Positions 34,822 through 44,485 of a stretch of DNA of 64,000 bases are shown here, piece by piece. The stretch is from Ch128b sp964527925 (GTDB lineage: Bacteria; Bacteroidota; Ignavibacteria; Ch128b), in contig CAZGQO010000002.1 of NCBI GenBank assembly GCA_964527925.1, positions 204,409-268,408 on the forward strand, written 5' to 3'. The notes under the pieces are model-generated. The model had not been told where the DNA came from, searched no databases, and was given only the letters and a program-made list of their open reading frames with translations. Positions within the stretch are counted from its first letter, which is position 1. Each line of letters begins with the position of its first letter. Both the position numbers and the translations under genes were made by a program.

Positions 34822-35772
34822 ATGAAATTCACAAGAAGAAATTTTTTCAAAGTCTCACTTGCAACTCTTGGAACCTATATTCTCAGTAAATCAGAAAAAT
34901 TCTTCCCCGAACTTCTCGCAAAAACTTCCCCACTACCAAAACGAACACTTGGCAAAACAGGTTATCAGGTTGGAATTTTCTCACTTGGAGGACAGGCTAC
35001 ACTTGAACAACCTGGTACTGAAAAAGAATCGATAAAAATAATTAATCGTGCACTTGATCTTGGAGTAAATTACATTGATACAGCAGCAGCTTATGGACAG
35101 GGCATCAGCGAAACTTACATTGGCAAAGTAATGAAATACAGACGCAAGGAAGTTTTTCTCGCCACAAAAACTCACCGAAGAACTTACGACGAATCAATGA
35201 AACTGCTTGAAAAAAGTCTGAAACAATTGCAAACCGATAAAATTGATTTATGGCAGCTTCATAATGTAAGAACCGAAGATGACTTGAAAAAAATCTTCGC
35301 AAACGATGGTGCAATTAAAGCTCTTGAAGAAGCAAGACGAAGTGGTGTGGTGAGATTTTTAGGCATCACAGGTCATTATGATCCTTTTATCCTTCAAAAA
35401 GCAATTAATGAATATAACTTCGATTGTATTTTAATGGCTTTGAATGCTGCGGATAGACATAACAAATCTTTTATCGATAATCTATTGCCAGTCGCAGTAC
35501 AAAAAAATCTTGGAATTATCGGAATGAAAATTCCTGCTCGTGGAAGAATTTTCCATGAGAATGGAATCACATCAATGAAACAGGCTATGGAGTATGTATT
35601 GACTCTCCCAGTAAGTACAATCATTGTGGGAATTTCAACAATTGCAGAGCTTGAAGAGAATATCCGAATTGCCAAAAGCTTCAAACCACTTTCTGAAGAA
35701 GAGATGAAACGACTGGAAGATTTAACTCGGTCTTATTATGACGATGCTGCCTGGTTCAAATCGAAATGGTGA
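34822..35772 (+). CDS. Tat-exported aldo/keto reductase
   Basis: A 316-residue oxidoreductase. It opens with a twin-arginine signal, MKFTRRNFFKVSLATLGTYI, implying export of a folded, cofactor-loaded enzyme. The TIM barrel has the AKR residues Asp-Tyr (NYIDTAAAYGQG; Tyr of the AAYG), Lys in FLATKTHRR and His in LWQLHNV. Sequence style follows the AKR subfamily with PKRTLGKTGYQVGIFSLGGQ. The substrate is unknown. Single gene, converging on the GDPD gene. Confidence 0.92.
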   Translation: MKFTRRNFFKVSLATLGTYILSKSEKFFPELLAKTSPLPKRTLGKTGYQVGIFSLGGQATLEQPGTEKESIKIINRALDLGVNYIDTAAAYGQGISETYIGKVMKYRRKEVFLATKTHRRTYDESMKLLEKSLKQLQTDKIDLWQLHNVRTEDDLKKIFANDGAIKALEEARRSGVVRFLGITGHYDPFILQKAINEYNFDCILMALNAADRHNKSFIDNLLPVAVQKNLGIIGMKIPARGRIFHENGITSMKQAMEYVLTLPVSTIIVGISTIAELEENIRIAKSFKPLSEEEMKRLEDLTRSYYDDAAWFKSKW

Positions 35773-35826
35773 AAGAATGTAACTATACGGGAAGTGTAAT
35801 AAATCAAACTTTAAGAATACTCACTC

Positions 35827-36576
35827 TTAACTCAGCATCTGAAAAATCGTTGGGTCATCTGTTGTTATATAATCAACTTCCAGATTTAAAACATTTTTTA
35901 ATTCGCCCGTCGAGTTCACATTAAAAATTCCAACTTTGAATTTCTGATTTTTAAAAGGTTGAATAAATTCTGGAACTAATCCATCAAAATAACAAAGATC
36001 AACTCCATCACAATTGGTTTCTCGTAATGTTTCGAAGATTAAATTCTTATAGATTGGATTTTTGCACTTCTTTCGAGAATAAATTGAATCCAGTATCCAC
36101 AGTGTCTCGATATCTGGCAAAACACTTTTTGAATATTTAAGAATGTTGGTGAAATACGAAATAATTACTAATCGTTTTTGATTGATGTTTGTCAATTTTA
36201 GCTTTTCCTCGAGAACATCAATAAATTCTTCTCGATTATCTTTAACCTCAATAAATAAACCTTTTTCTGGTGGAATTATATCGATAACTTCTTCAAAAGT
36301 TGGAATTTCTGATTCAATTTGATAAGGATCCTCATTGAGTTTAATTTTCTTTATTTGGTCAAGGTTTAATCGGGTTACAATGAAATTATTAAAACCTTTT
36401 GTGATGCGATTGGTAGTTTCATCGTGAATGCAGACAATTTGATAATCCTTAGTTAACCAGAAATCACCTTCTACAAAATCAGAATTAACTTCAAATGCTT
36501 TCTTAAATGAATCAAGTGTATTTTCTATAAAATTCGAACTAAATCCCCTATGAGCAACAATTAAAGGCTTTTTCAT
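35827..36576 (-). CDS. glycerophosphodiester phosphodiesterase family protein
   Basis: A 249-residue enzyme cleaving glycerophosphodiesters to glycerol 3-phosphate and an alcohol. VAHRGFSSNFIENTLDSFKKAF gives His-Arg and Glu-Asn, EGDFWLTKD supplies metal ligands, IHDETTNRIT the second His, and GLFIEVK the Glu. No signal peptide, so probably cytoplasmic. It follows the patatin-like phospholipase gene by 10 bp; the two could degrade phospholipids in sequence. Confidence 0.92.
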   Translation of the reverse strand: MKKPLIVAHRGFSSNFIENTLDSFKKAFEVNSDFVEGDFWLTKDYQIVCIHDETTNRITKGFNNFIVTRLNLDQIKKIKLNEDPYQIESEIPTFEEVIDIIPPEKGLFIEVKDNREEFIDVLEEKLKLTNINQKRLVIISYFTNILKYSKSVLPDIETLWILDSIYSRKKCKNPIYKNLIFETLRETNCDGVDLCYFDGLVPEFIQPFKNQKFKVGIFNVNSTGELKNVLNLEVDYITTDDPTIFQMLS

Positions 36577-36586
36577 AAGTGCTCTA

Positions 36587-37492
36587 TTATATTCCTTCTT
36601 TCCATTTTCTCAGAGTCTTTAGCCAAACATTCTTATTGTATAGTTTCTTAATTTCATTCAAATGTATCAATGCAGCATTTTCACCTGCGAAAATTATCTC
36701 CTTTGCATAATCAAAATCATCCCAATCATATTCCCCAACATAAGGTTCAATTACAAGATCTGCATTTCTTATTAACTCTCGAGTTAAACTAAAAGTAGAA
36801 ATGCTGGTCGATCGATACAAAATCTCAAGAATATTTTTAGGTGGATTATGATTTACAATGTTCTTGATAACATTTATTGCTAAATTTTTTTTTACATTAT
36901 TTTTTTCAAGCACTCTTACAGGAATTAGATCCGAAATGCTTCCATCCACAAAGAGATGATTATTGATTTGTACTGGTGGAAAAATACCCGGTATTGCTGA
37001 GCTTGCTTTAACTGCCTTAAGAAGACTTCCACTGGATAGGACTACTTCTTCACCTGAAAATAAATCTGTTGCAACTGCACTAAACTTTATTTTTAAATTT
37101 TCAATCAGAACATCAGGTATGAAACTAAAAATTTCATCCACAAGTTCATCATCAAAATAAGAATCCTGTCTTAATGCTTTAATTAATTGTATGCTAGATC
37201 CAATAAAATCATAAAATTGTTCCAGGTAATTGTTTTCTCCGCTTTTTTTCTTTTTACTCAGCTTATCAATACCAAGATGTTTATATTTCTCGCTTGATAA
37301 TACATCAAGCACAAACGCTTCAACTTCTTCTGCATTTCCAAAGTAAGCATAAAGTCCTCCAACGACTGCACCCATACTGCAGCCCGCTATCTCGTCAATT
37401 TGAATTCCTTCTGAATCAAGAACTTTTAGAACACCAATGTGGGCAAGACCTCTTGCCCCGCCACCGCCAAGTGCAACACCAAACTTATGCAT
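36587..37492 (-). CDS. patatin-like phospholipase family protein
   Basis: A 301-residue lipid acyl hydrolase of the RssA/YchK kind. Oxyanion motif GGGGARGLAHIGVL (9-22), nucleophile Ser39 in GCSMGAVVGG, and catalytic Asp in FVDGSISDLIPV (DGS rather than DGG or DGA). A charged insert with KKKKSGENN lies at about 80-90. No signal peptide. First gene of a two-gene unit with GDPD. Confidence 0.92.
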   Translation of the reverse strand: MHKFGVALGGGGARGLAHIGVLKVLDSEGIQIDEIAGCSMGAVVGGLYAYFGNAEEVEAFVLDVLSSEKYKHLGIDKLSKKKKSGENNYLEQFYDFIGSSIQLIKALRQDSYFDDELVDEIFSFIPDVLIENLKIKFSAVATDLFSGEEVVLSSGSLLKAVKASSAIPGIFPPVQINNHLFVDGSISDLIPVRVLEKNNVKKNLAINVIKNIVNHNPPKNILEILYRSTSISTFSLTRELIRNADLVIEPYVGEYDWDDFDYAKEIIFAGENAALIHLNEIKKLYNKNVWLKTLRKWKEGI

Positions 37493-37599
37493 AGGATTAA
37501 ACCTCCCTAAATAATTTTTAGATTATTACTCATTTTAGTAGAAGTTTAATTTCAAACTTTGATAAAAACATTCAAATAAATTTTTATCAAAACAACTGA

Positions 37600-39789
37600 T
37601 TATAAATTTTCTTTGATAAAATTAGTAATCAAAGTGAAAAGTTGTTCTCGTGTTTTCCCGCCGTAAATTCCATGATTTTTACCTGGATAAAACATCACGC
37701 TGAATTGTTTGTTTGCTTTAATTAATTCATCCACAAACACAACAGTATTTTGAAAGTGAACATTATCATCTGCTGTCCCATGAATCAACAGAAGTTTCCC
37801 TATAAGTTTATTTGCTTTATTGATTACTGCACTCTTTTCGTATCCTTCAGAATTTAATTCAGGAGTTGACATATATCGCTCTGTGTAAATTGTATCGTAG
37901 AATTTCCAATGAGTGACAGGTGCAACAGAAACTGCGCACTTGAAATACTCATTTGCCTGTAAAATTGTCAAAGCCGATATATAACCGCCGTAGCTCCATC
38001 CCCAGATTCCAATTCTTTCACCATCAACATATGGAAGTGATTGCAAATATTTAGCAGCTTCGATGAGATCATTTACTTCCCAGTGACCTAAATTTTTGTA
38101 TATTATATTCTTAAAAGATTTCCCTCGACCACCTGTACCGCGATTATCAATCATAAAAATAATGTAACCTTCTTGAGCCATCATCTGATGCCATAAAGCT
38201 TGTGCACCGCCCCAGGAATCTCTAACAATTTGACTTCCTGGTCCTGAATAATTGTAAAACAGGACTGGATAGCGTTTATTAGGATCAAAATCAGGCGGTT
38301 TTATCATCATGGCATTTAGTATCTCACCATCACTTGTTTGAATTGTTAAAAATTCTGGTTTGCTTAAAGAATATTCACTCAAAGCTTTTTCAAGATTTTG
38401 GTTTGGTACAAGAGTATCCAGAATCCGTCCATTTACATTCATAAGAAAAGTTTTTGGAACTGAAGCAACTGAAGAATTTGTAACGATAAAATGTTTTAAG
38501 TCCGGTGAAAAGTTGATGTAATTAGTTCCGTTGAAACTCGTAATTCGCTTAAGATTCTTACCATTCATTTTAAGTTGATAAAGATTTCTAACTAGTAAAT
38601 TTTCCATTCCTGAAACGAAGTAAACTACTTCGTTTTTTTCGTCGACATCGACAACATTATCAATTTCCCATTTACCAGATGTAATCTGACTGATAAATTT
38701 ACCTGAAAAATCATAGATGTATAAATGATTGTATCCATCTTTTTCAGAAGTAATCAAAAATCTGTTTTTTGAGGGCAGGAAAGTTAAGTCAAGTTTTTCC
38801 ACATCCACCCAGCATGAGTCTTTATCAACATAAATAACTCTGGTTTCGCCAGTTGAGGTATTCCCGAACAAAAGTTCAAGAGTGTTTTGAAGTCTATTCA
38901 TACGAATAATTGCGAGTTCATTGGATCGTCCAGTCCAGTAGATTCTTGGAACATAAATATCTCTATTTTCACCGAGATCCATCCATGTGATTTTGCCGCT
39001 TAAAATGTCAACTACTCCAATCTTAACAATCGAATTAGGTGAACCAGCTTTTGGATATCTCATTTTAATGGAATTAAAATAAAGTGAATCAAATTGTTGA
39101 ATTTCAATTTCAGGAACTGGTGATTGATCAAGCTGCCAGAAAGCTATTTGTGATCCATCTTTTGAAAATTGCCAGCCATCGATAATTGAAAATTCCTCCT
39201 CATAAACCCAATCAAAATGGCCATTGATGATGACTCCATTTCCATCAAATGTTAACTGTCTCTCAGAACGAGTCGCAATCTCATAAATGAAGAGATTATC
39301 ATTTTTAACATATCCAAGAAGTTGACTGTCTGGCGAGAATTTTACATTAATTACATTATCGTCATCGGTAACCTTAAATAATTCCTTCTTGATTCTATCG
39401 TATAGATAAATGCTTCCACCCGATTTAATTGATCTTGCAGGTAGCAATCCAGTAAAAAGAATATACTTTTCATCCGGTGAAAATTCATAATTCATTATTA
39501 TGAATCTGCCATCACTGCCATCTACTTTCAAATCAGCCGATGAGACTAAAGTATCTCTTTTTTTGTTTGAAACATCATAGGCAACTATATATGTAACTCT
39601 TTTTACAAAATCTGATTCTAAAAATGTGAATTTCTTACCTCCGTCTATCCATTTAACCATTCTTAAAGATTGGGAAGAAAATTTTTGACTGCTCCAGATT
39701 TCCTCATTTGTAAATTTCTTTAAATTCGATTGTGCTAAAATTGAACTGGATAGAGCCAGTACCAGAAAAATTAGATTGATTTTTTTCAT
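37600..39789 (-). CDS. dipeptidyl-peptidase IV family (S9) serine peptidase
   Basis: About 729 residues from ATG 39789, which has AGAGG 8 nt upstream and starts a proper signal peptide (MKKINLIFLVLALSSSILAQ). An N-terminal eight-bladed propeller (WVYEEEFSIIDGWQFSKDG is the DPP-IV Glu-Glu motif that binds the substrate amino terminus) precedes the alpha/beta-hydrolase domain with Ser in GWSYGGYIS, Asp in IHGTADDNVHFQ and His in GKNHGIYGG. Exported; releases dipeptides, usually X-Pro, from peptide N-termini. Single gene. Confidence 0.94.
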   Translation of the reverse strand: MKKINLIFLVLALSSSILAQSNLKKFTNEEIWSSQKFSSQSLRMVKWIDGGKKFTFLESDFVKRVTYIVAYDVSNKKRDTLVSSADLKVDGSDGRFIIMNYEFSPDEKYILFTGLLPARSIKSGGSIYLYDRIKKELFKVTDDDNVINVKFSPDSQLLGYVKNDNLFIYEIATRSERQLTFDGNGVIINGHFDWVYEEEFSIIDGWQFSKDGSQIAFWQLDQSPVPEIEIQQFDSLYFNSIKMRYPKAGSPNSIVKIGVVDILSGKITWMDLGENRDIYVPRIYWTGRSNELAIIRMNRLQNTLELLFGNTSTGETRVIYVDKDSCWVDVEKLDLTFLPSKNRFLITSEKDGYNHLYIYDFSGKFISQITSGKWEIDNVVDVDEKNEVVYFVSGMENLLVRNLYQLKMNGKNLKRITSFNGTNYINFSPDLKHFIVTNSSVASVPKTFLMNVNGRILDTLVPNQNLEKALSEYSLSKPEFLTIQTSDGEILNAMMIKPPDFDPNKRYPVLFYNYSGPGSQIVRDSWGGAQALWHQMMAQEGYIIFMIDNRGTGGRGKSFKNIIYKNLGHWEVNDLIEAAKYLQSLPYVDGERIGIWGWSYGGYISALTILQANEYFKCAVSVAPVTHWKFYDTIYTERYMSTPELNSEGYEKSAVINKANKLIGKLLLIHGTADDNVHFQNTVVFVDELIKANKQFSVMFYPGKNHGIYGGKTREQLFTLITNFIKENL

Positions 39790-39875
39790 AGAAATTCCTC
39801 TCATATTTCAAGATTTCTCATTAAACTAAATTAAGATTTTTTTAAGTTTGTATAAACAAACACTAAAGGAAGCCT

Positions 39876-40988
39876 ATGGCAACTAAATATCTACCTGCTG
39901 AAAGAGAATCTAACGATACTATAGAAGAACAAAAAAAATTGATTGAAAATTCGGGTCTATTTAAATATTTTATTAAAGAATTACCTCATCCAATACTTAT
40001 CTTGAATGATAAACGACAAACTATTTTTTATAATCACGCTTTATTAAATATACTAGATACTAATCAACAAATTTATCTTTTCGGTTTAAGGCCTGGTGAA
40101 ATTTTTCAATGTGAACACGCTTATGAAGATGATGGGTGTGGTACCACTGAATTCTGTAGATATTGTGGGGCTGCTAAAGCTATTGTAGCAAGTCTTGCTA
40201 ATAGAAAAGATATACAAGAATGTAAAATAATAACCATTCATAATGAGGCACTCGATTTTCGGGTATGGACTTTTCCCTTTGAAATTAATAAACAAAAATT
40301 TACTCTTTTCACCCTCATTGATATTAGTCATGAAAAACGAAGAGAAATATTAGAAAGAATTTTCTATCATGATATTCTAAATACGATAAATGGGATTAAA
40401 GGATTTCTGGAGAACTGTCCCGTTGAAAATATAGAGGAATCAAGAAAATTACTTAACCTTTCCCTTAATTTTGTTAAGATTTTAATTGACGAAATCCAAT
40501 CTCAGAGAATTATATCATTAGCCGAGTCAGGCGAGCTCGAGATCCAGCCTGAAGAATTCCCGATTAAGGAAATAATTGATGAAATAATTACATTATTTTC
40601 ACTTCAAACCCAATTTCGAGATACTGCTATTAACCAAAATATCCCAAATGATTTATATCTCTTTACCGATAAAACAATTTTAAGAAGGGTAATTTCAAAT
40701 CTCATTAAAAATGCTTTGGAAGCATCTCAAAGAGGGTCATTTGTCACAATCTCTGTCAATAAATTAGATGATAAAGTCGAAATTAAGGTATTAAACGAAA
40801 CAGTAATACCAGAAATGGTTCAACTTCAAATTTTTAAGCGTTCTTTCAGCACAAAAGGAAAAGGCAGAGGACTTGGTACCTATAGTGCTAGATTACTAAC
40901 TGAGAGATATCTCAAAGGTACAATTTCATTTAAATCTATGGAAAGTTTTGGAACAGAATTCAAAATTCTCATTCCCTGTAAAATATAA
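39876..40988 (+). CDS. PAS-type sensor histidine kinase with a four-cysteine motif
   Basis: A 370-residue soluble kinase. A PAS-like domain (about 25-150) carries C79-x8-C88-x5-C94-x2-C97 (CEHAYEDDGCGTTEFCRYC), a cluster that could bind a metal, Fe-S centre or respond to redox. The DHp helix has His165 in FYHDILNTINGIKG (HD rather than HE), then an HATPase domain with NLIKNALEAS and FSTKGKGRGLGTYSARLL. No membrane segment. No response regulator next to it. Confidence 0.88.
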   Translation: MATKYLPAERESNDTIEEQKKLIENSGLFKYFIKELPHPILILNDKRQTIFYNHALLNILDTNQQIYLFGLRPGEIFQCEHAYEDDGCGTTEFCRYCGAAKAIVASLANRKDIQECKIITIHNEALDFRVWTFPFEINKQKFTLFTLIDISHEKRREILERIFYHDILNTINGIKGFLENCPVENIEESRKLLNLSLNFVKILIDEIQSQRIISLAESGELEIQPEEFPIKEIIDEIITLFSLQTQFRDTAINQNIPNDLYLFTDKTILRRVISNLIKNALEASQRGSFVTISVNKLDDKVEIKVLNETVIPEMVQLQIFKRSFSTKGKGRGLGTYSARLLTERYLKGTISFKSMESFGTEFKILIPCKI

Positions 40989-41159
40989 TCACCGAGATAA
41001 ACCATTAATTTTTCGACTATTTTGCTTATTTTAGTTGACTAATTCATAAGTTTTAAATCTTTAAGCCCCTGATTTTTTGTCTTGGATATCAGATAACCCT
41101 GTTTTATATTTGAGTAAGCAATTAGAGGTAAATATCAATAACAAATTCATGGAGGATGT

Positions 41160-41672
41160 TTGAAGTTCTTAGATAGAATCATTCTGATTCTAATTTTAGT
41201 CTCTTTGTTAGGCTTTTCGTATCTGGTAAATGATAATTCTGCAAATTTTGATGCAGAAAAATCATTTAATATTGATAATCCGAGTCAATTAAGAAAGCCT
41301 AATAACGATTTTTCCAGTTTATCCTCGTTGATTCCAGTAATCACATACAAACCGTTAGGATTAATGAAGGCAAGCTGGTATGGACCTGGTTTTCATGGTC
41401 GTCTGACCGCAAATGGTGAAATCTATAATCAATTTGAATTGACAGCTGCTCACAAATCGATGAAATTTGGAACTTTATTAAGATTGACCAATCCAGACAA
41501 TAATAAATCCATAATTGTGAGAATCAATGATCGTGGTCCTTATGTTGATGATAGAGAATTGGATTTATCCTATGCCTCTGCCAAGGCATTGGGGATTGTA
41601 AAACCAGGCGTGAAAAAATTAAAAGTTGAACTTATTCAAATTTCTGACTCAATAGATTTCTCTAACAGCTAA
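41160..41672 (+). CDS. RlpA-like septal ring lytic transglycosylase family protein
   Basis: A 170-residue exported protein. TTG 41160 is the start, with GGAGG about 6 nt upstream; the ATG overlapping it is out of frame. An N-terminal hydrophobic anchor (about 6-21) has no lipobox Cys, unlike E. coli RlpA. The double-psi beta-barrel has ASWYGPGFHGRLTANGEIYN, LTAAHKSMKFGTLLRLTN, VRINDRGPYVDDRELDLSYASAKALGI, with the catalytic Asp of NDRGP. It cleaves naked glycan strands. No SPOR domain. Confidence 0.92.
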   Translation: MKFLDRIILILILVSLLGFSYLVNDNSANFDAEKSFNIDNPSQLRKPNNDFSSLSSLIPVITYKPLGLMKASWYGPGFHGRLTANGEIYNQFELTAAHKSMKFGTLLRLTNPDNNKSIIVRINDRGPYVDDRELDLSYASAKALGIVKPGVKKLKVELIQISDSIDFSNS

Positions 41673-41699
41673 AATTTTGAAAAATCTGAAAATTAAAAT

Positions 41700-41729
41700 A
41701 AAAAGTCCGCCGCATTGGGCGGACTTTTT
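41700..41729. terminator. bidirectional Rho-independent terminator
   Basis: AAAAAGTCCGCC / GGCGGACTTTTT, a GC-rich 7-bp core (41705-41711 with 41718-41724) extended by A-T pairs, loop GCATTG. A and T runs on both sides serve both the RlpA gene (plus) and the convergent PfpI gene (minus). Confidence 0.92.
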
Positions 41730-41755
41730 ATTCTGGATAAGCAATTCAGTCTATT

Positions 41756-42334
41756 TTAAGAGACTTTTGTTCCTAAGACTTCCAAAAATTTGGCTAACCA
41801 ATCTGGATGGGCAGGCCAGGCTGGAGCTGTAACGAGATTTCCATCCACAAATGCTTTATCGACTGGAATATCCTGATACTCACCGCCAGCTGCGTTGACT
41901 TCTGGACTTACTGCGGGATAACATGAAACCTTTCTGCCTTTAACTCCGCCCGCTGCAGCTAACAACTGGGCACCATGACAAATTGCAGCAATTGGTTTAT
42001 TATTTTCAACAAAGTGTTTTGTGTATTCGACTACTCTGGGATTTAGTCGGATATATTCTGGAGCCCTACCACCGGGAATTACAAGCGCATTGTATTCTGC
42101 AGGATTTACATTATCGAATGTGGCGTTTAGAGTAAAATTGTGTCCGGGTTTTTCGCTGTATGTTTGATCTCCCTCAAAATCGTGAACAGCAGTGCGAACT
42201 TTTTCACCGGCTTTTTTACCGGGACAGACAGCATGTACAGTATGTCCAACCATTTGAAGAGCCTGAAATGGAACCATGACTTCGTAATCTTCAACGAAGT
42301 CTCCAACAAGCATAAGAATTTTTTTAGATGCCAT
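41756..42334 (-). CDS. DJ-1/PfpI family protein
   Basis: A 192-residue class I glutamine amidotransferase-like protein. The nucleophile elbow AAICHGAQLLAAAGG has Cys-His, and KILMLVGDFVEDYEVMVPFQAL with its Glu and VIPGGRAPEYIR are typical of the PfpI/YhbO branch. Members act as glyoxalases, deglycases or chaperones; which applies is not visible. ATG 42334 with AGGTTATATG upstream. Single gene; 42335-42596 upstream is empty. Confidence 0.93.
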   Translation of the reverse strand: MASKKILMLVGDFVEDYEVMVPFQALQMVGHTVHAVCPGKKAGEKVRTAVHDFEGDQTYSEKPGHNFTLNATFDNVNPAEYNALVIPGGRAPEYIRLNPRVVEYTKHFVENNKPIAAICHGAQLLAAAGGVKGRKVSCYPAVSPEVNAAGGEYQDIPVDKAFVDGNLVTAPAWPAHPDWLAKFLEVLGTKVS

Positions 42335-42596
42335 ATAACCTCCGAATTTTTTGTAAAACTAAAATTACTCTGTCTTTTTGTCAAGGTGAAAATTCAAAAA
42401 AACTTTATCAGAAAATCCATGCAAAATTAGATATAAATTATTTTCGTATACTTCAAAACTATTTGCTTATTCCTCCTTCGATTACAATTTCATCTTTATG
42501 CAATGTTATAGGTTTGATGAAGTGAACTTTCACATTCCCTTTTTAATCTTTATTTAATAAACCATATTTTAAAATCATTAAGAATGAGATTTAAAT

Positions 42597-43433
42597 ATGC
42601 GGTATTTCCAGTTATTATTTCTTATAGTTCTTATTTTACTTCACTCTAATTCATCTGAAAGCTTTTCTCAAAACACTCGGGAAGATATAATAATCAAAAT
42701 TGACAACGGAGAAATATTTATTCCGTCGAATCTTGAACCTACTTCAAAAAAATTAAATCTTTTAGTTCATCTTCACGGAAGGTTTTCAGTTGTTCAGAAT
42801 CTGGTTAAGAAAAGTAACTTCAGTGGAGTTTTAGTCACACTTCATCTTGGACAATTTTCATCACCTTATAGAATCGCTTTTTCTGATACAAATTATTTTT
42901 ACTCAATTATCAGCACTATCAAAAATACTTTACTCGATAAACTTAACCTGCAGATTGATGATAGTAAAATGAATATTTATTTATCTTCTTTCAGTGCAGG
43001 ATACGGAGGTTTAAGAGAGATATTAAAAAGCGAAAACTTTTATCAAAGAATTAAAGGGATAATCTTGCTTGATGGATTACACACTGATTATGTTCTTTTT
43101 AACAACCAAAGAATAGTTAATCCAGATCAGATGAAAGATTTCTTAAGATTTGCCCGAGATGCAGTAAGCTTTAAAAAGCATTTCATCATTACTCACTCTG
43201 AAATTATTCCAGAAGATTATTCCAGCACCACAGAGACAGCAGGTTATTTGATCGACTCAACCAATTCTGAAAGAAGATTCGCTGAAAGGTTGTTCGATAA
43301 TGATTTTGTCCAAAAATACTATTCTTTTAATGGTTATTTCAGAGTATTTGGGTTTTATGGGAATCAAGCGAAAGACCATATTCAGCATCTATACAATCTT
43401 GATAAATTTTTGAAAATTATAATTGATGAATAA
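42597..43433 (+). CDS. exported alpha/beta-hydrolase-like protein
   Basis: A 278-residue protein with signal peptide ending near SESFSQ (about residue 25). LNLLVHLHGRFSVVQNL looks like the HG oxyanion strand of an alpha/beta hydrolase; NIYLSSFSAGYGGLREIL is a nucleophile elbow with Ser-x-Ser-Ala-Gly in place of Gly-x-Ser-x-Gly; IILLDGLHTDY would hold the Asp and KDHIQHLYNL the His. Esterase or lipase activity is plausible; the subfamily is not recognised. Stand-alone gene upstream of the ROK kinase. Confidence 0.7.
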   Translation: MRYFQLLFLIVLILLHSNSSESFSQNTREDIIIKIDNGEIFIPSNLEPTSKKLNLLVHLHGRFSVVQNLVKKSNFSGVLVTLHLGQFSSPYRIAFSDTNYFYSIISTIKNTLLDKLNLQIDDSKMNIYLSSFSAGYGGLREILKSENFYQRIKGIILLDGLHTDYVLFNNQRIVNPDQMKDFLRFARDAVSFKKHFIITHSEIIPEDYSSTTETAGYLIDSTNSERRFAERLFDNDFVQKYYSFNGYFRVFGFYGNQAKDHIQHLYNLDKFLKIIIDE

Positions 43434-43525
43434 CGGGCAAATTATTTTTTATAAATCTCAAACACCAAATAAAATCATGCACATTTAATAAATTTGTAAG
43501 AATTTGAAGGATGATATAGCTAACA

Positions 43526-44485
43526 ATGAAAAATTTAATTCTGGGAATTGATGTCGGCGGGACATCAATCAAATTTGGTGTCGTAAAATCAGGAAAAATT
43601 TTAGACGAGTTTGCTTTACCAACTCTCGCTTTTGAAAAACCGTCAAAAGTAGTAAATCAATTAGTAACAGGAATTAAAAAAGTCGTTTCAAACTTCGATA
43701 AAAAAGTTTTTCTCGGAATTGGTGTTGGATTTCCAGGCAAAGTCGATTCGGAAAAAGGAATTGTCACATCAGCTCCAAATTTCAATAACTGGAATAATGT
43801 TCAAGTGAAAAAATCACTAAGCCAGTTTAAGTTACCTGTCTTTATCGATAACGACGCAAACTGTGCAGCTCTCGGTGAATTATTTTACGGCAAGGGCAAA
43901 AAACTGAACAACTTTATAATGATTACAATTGGAACCGGTGTAGGAGGTGGAATAATCATCAATAAAAAATTATTCTGTGGTGAAACTGGCGGTGCAGGTG
44001 AAATTGGTCATATGACAATTGACTATTCAGGTCCTGAGTGCCGATGCGGCAACAGAGGATGTGTAGAAGCTTATGCAGGAATTTCGTATATCAAACAGAG
44101 AACAATTCATAAGTTAAATGAATATCAAGATTCACTAATTCTTGAATTGGTTGATCACAATCTTGATTTGATTGATCCAAAAATAATTAATGATGCTGCT
44201 CTTAAAGGCGACGAACTGGCAATTAAAATCTTAAAAGAAACCGGATTTTATATTGGAATTGGTCTTGCAAATCTTGCCAATGCACTTGATATCCAGCATT
44301 TTATAATTGGCGGAGGAATCGCAAATGCCGGTAAAATTTTAGTAGATGCAATTGAAGACTCTATTAAAAATCACGGTATAAAAGATATTGTTAAAAGAGT
44401 GAAAGTCCATTCAGCAAAAACAAAAAATAAAGCAGGTATACTGGGCGCTGCGGCACTGGTTTTAATGAATCTCAATGAAAAATGA
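43526..44485 (+). CDS. ROK family sugar kinase, glucokinase-like
   Basis: A 319-residue kinase. Phosphate-binding GIDVGGTSIKFGVV (8-21), catalytic Asp in PVFIDNDANCAALGE, TIGTGVGGGII, and the ROK zinc motif CRCGNRGCVEAYAG. No DNA-binding domain, so an enzyme and not a NagC-type repressor. Glucose is the likeliest sugar. Its stop overlaps the LptD start by 4 bp (ATGA), so the two are translationally coupled. Confidence 0.92.
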   Translation: MKNLILGIDVGGTSIKFGVVKSGKILDEFALPTLAFEKPSKVVNQLVTGIKKVVSNFDKKVFLGIGVGFPGKVDSEKGIVTSAPNFNNWNNVQVKKSLSQFKLPVFIDNDANCAALGELFYGKGKKLNNFIMITIGTGVGGGIIINKKLFCGETGGAGEIGHMTIDYSGPECRCGNRGCVEAYAGISYIKQRTIHKLNEYQDSLILELVDHNLDLIDPKIINDAALKGDELAIKILKETGFYIGIGLANLANALDIQHFIIGGGIANAGKILVDAIEDSIKNHGIKDIVKRVKVHSAKTKNKAGILGAAALVLMNLNEK

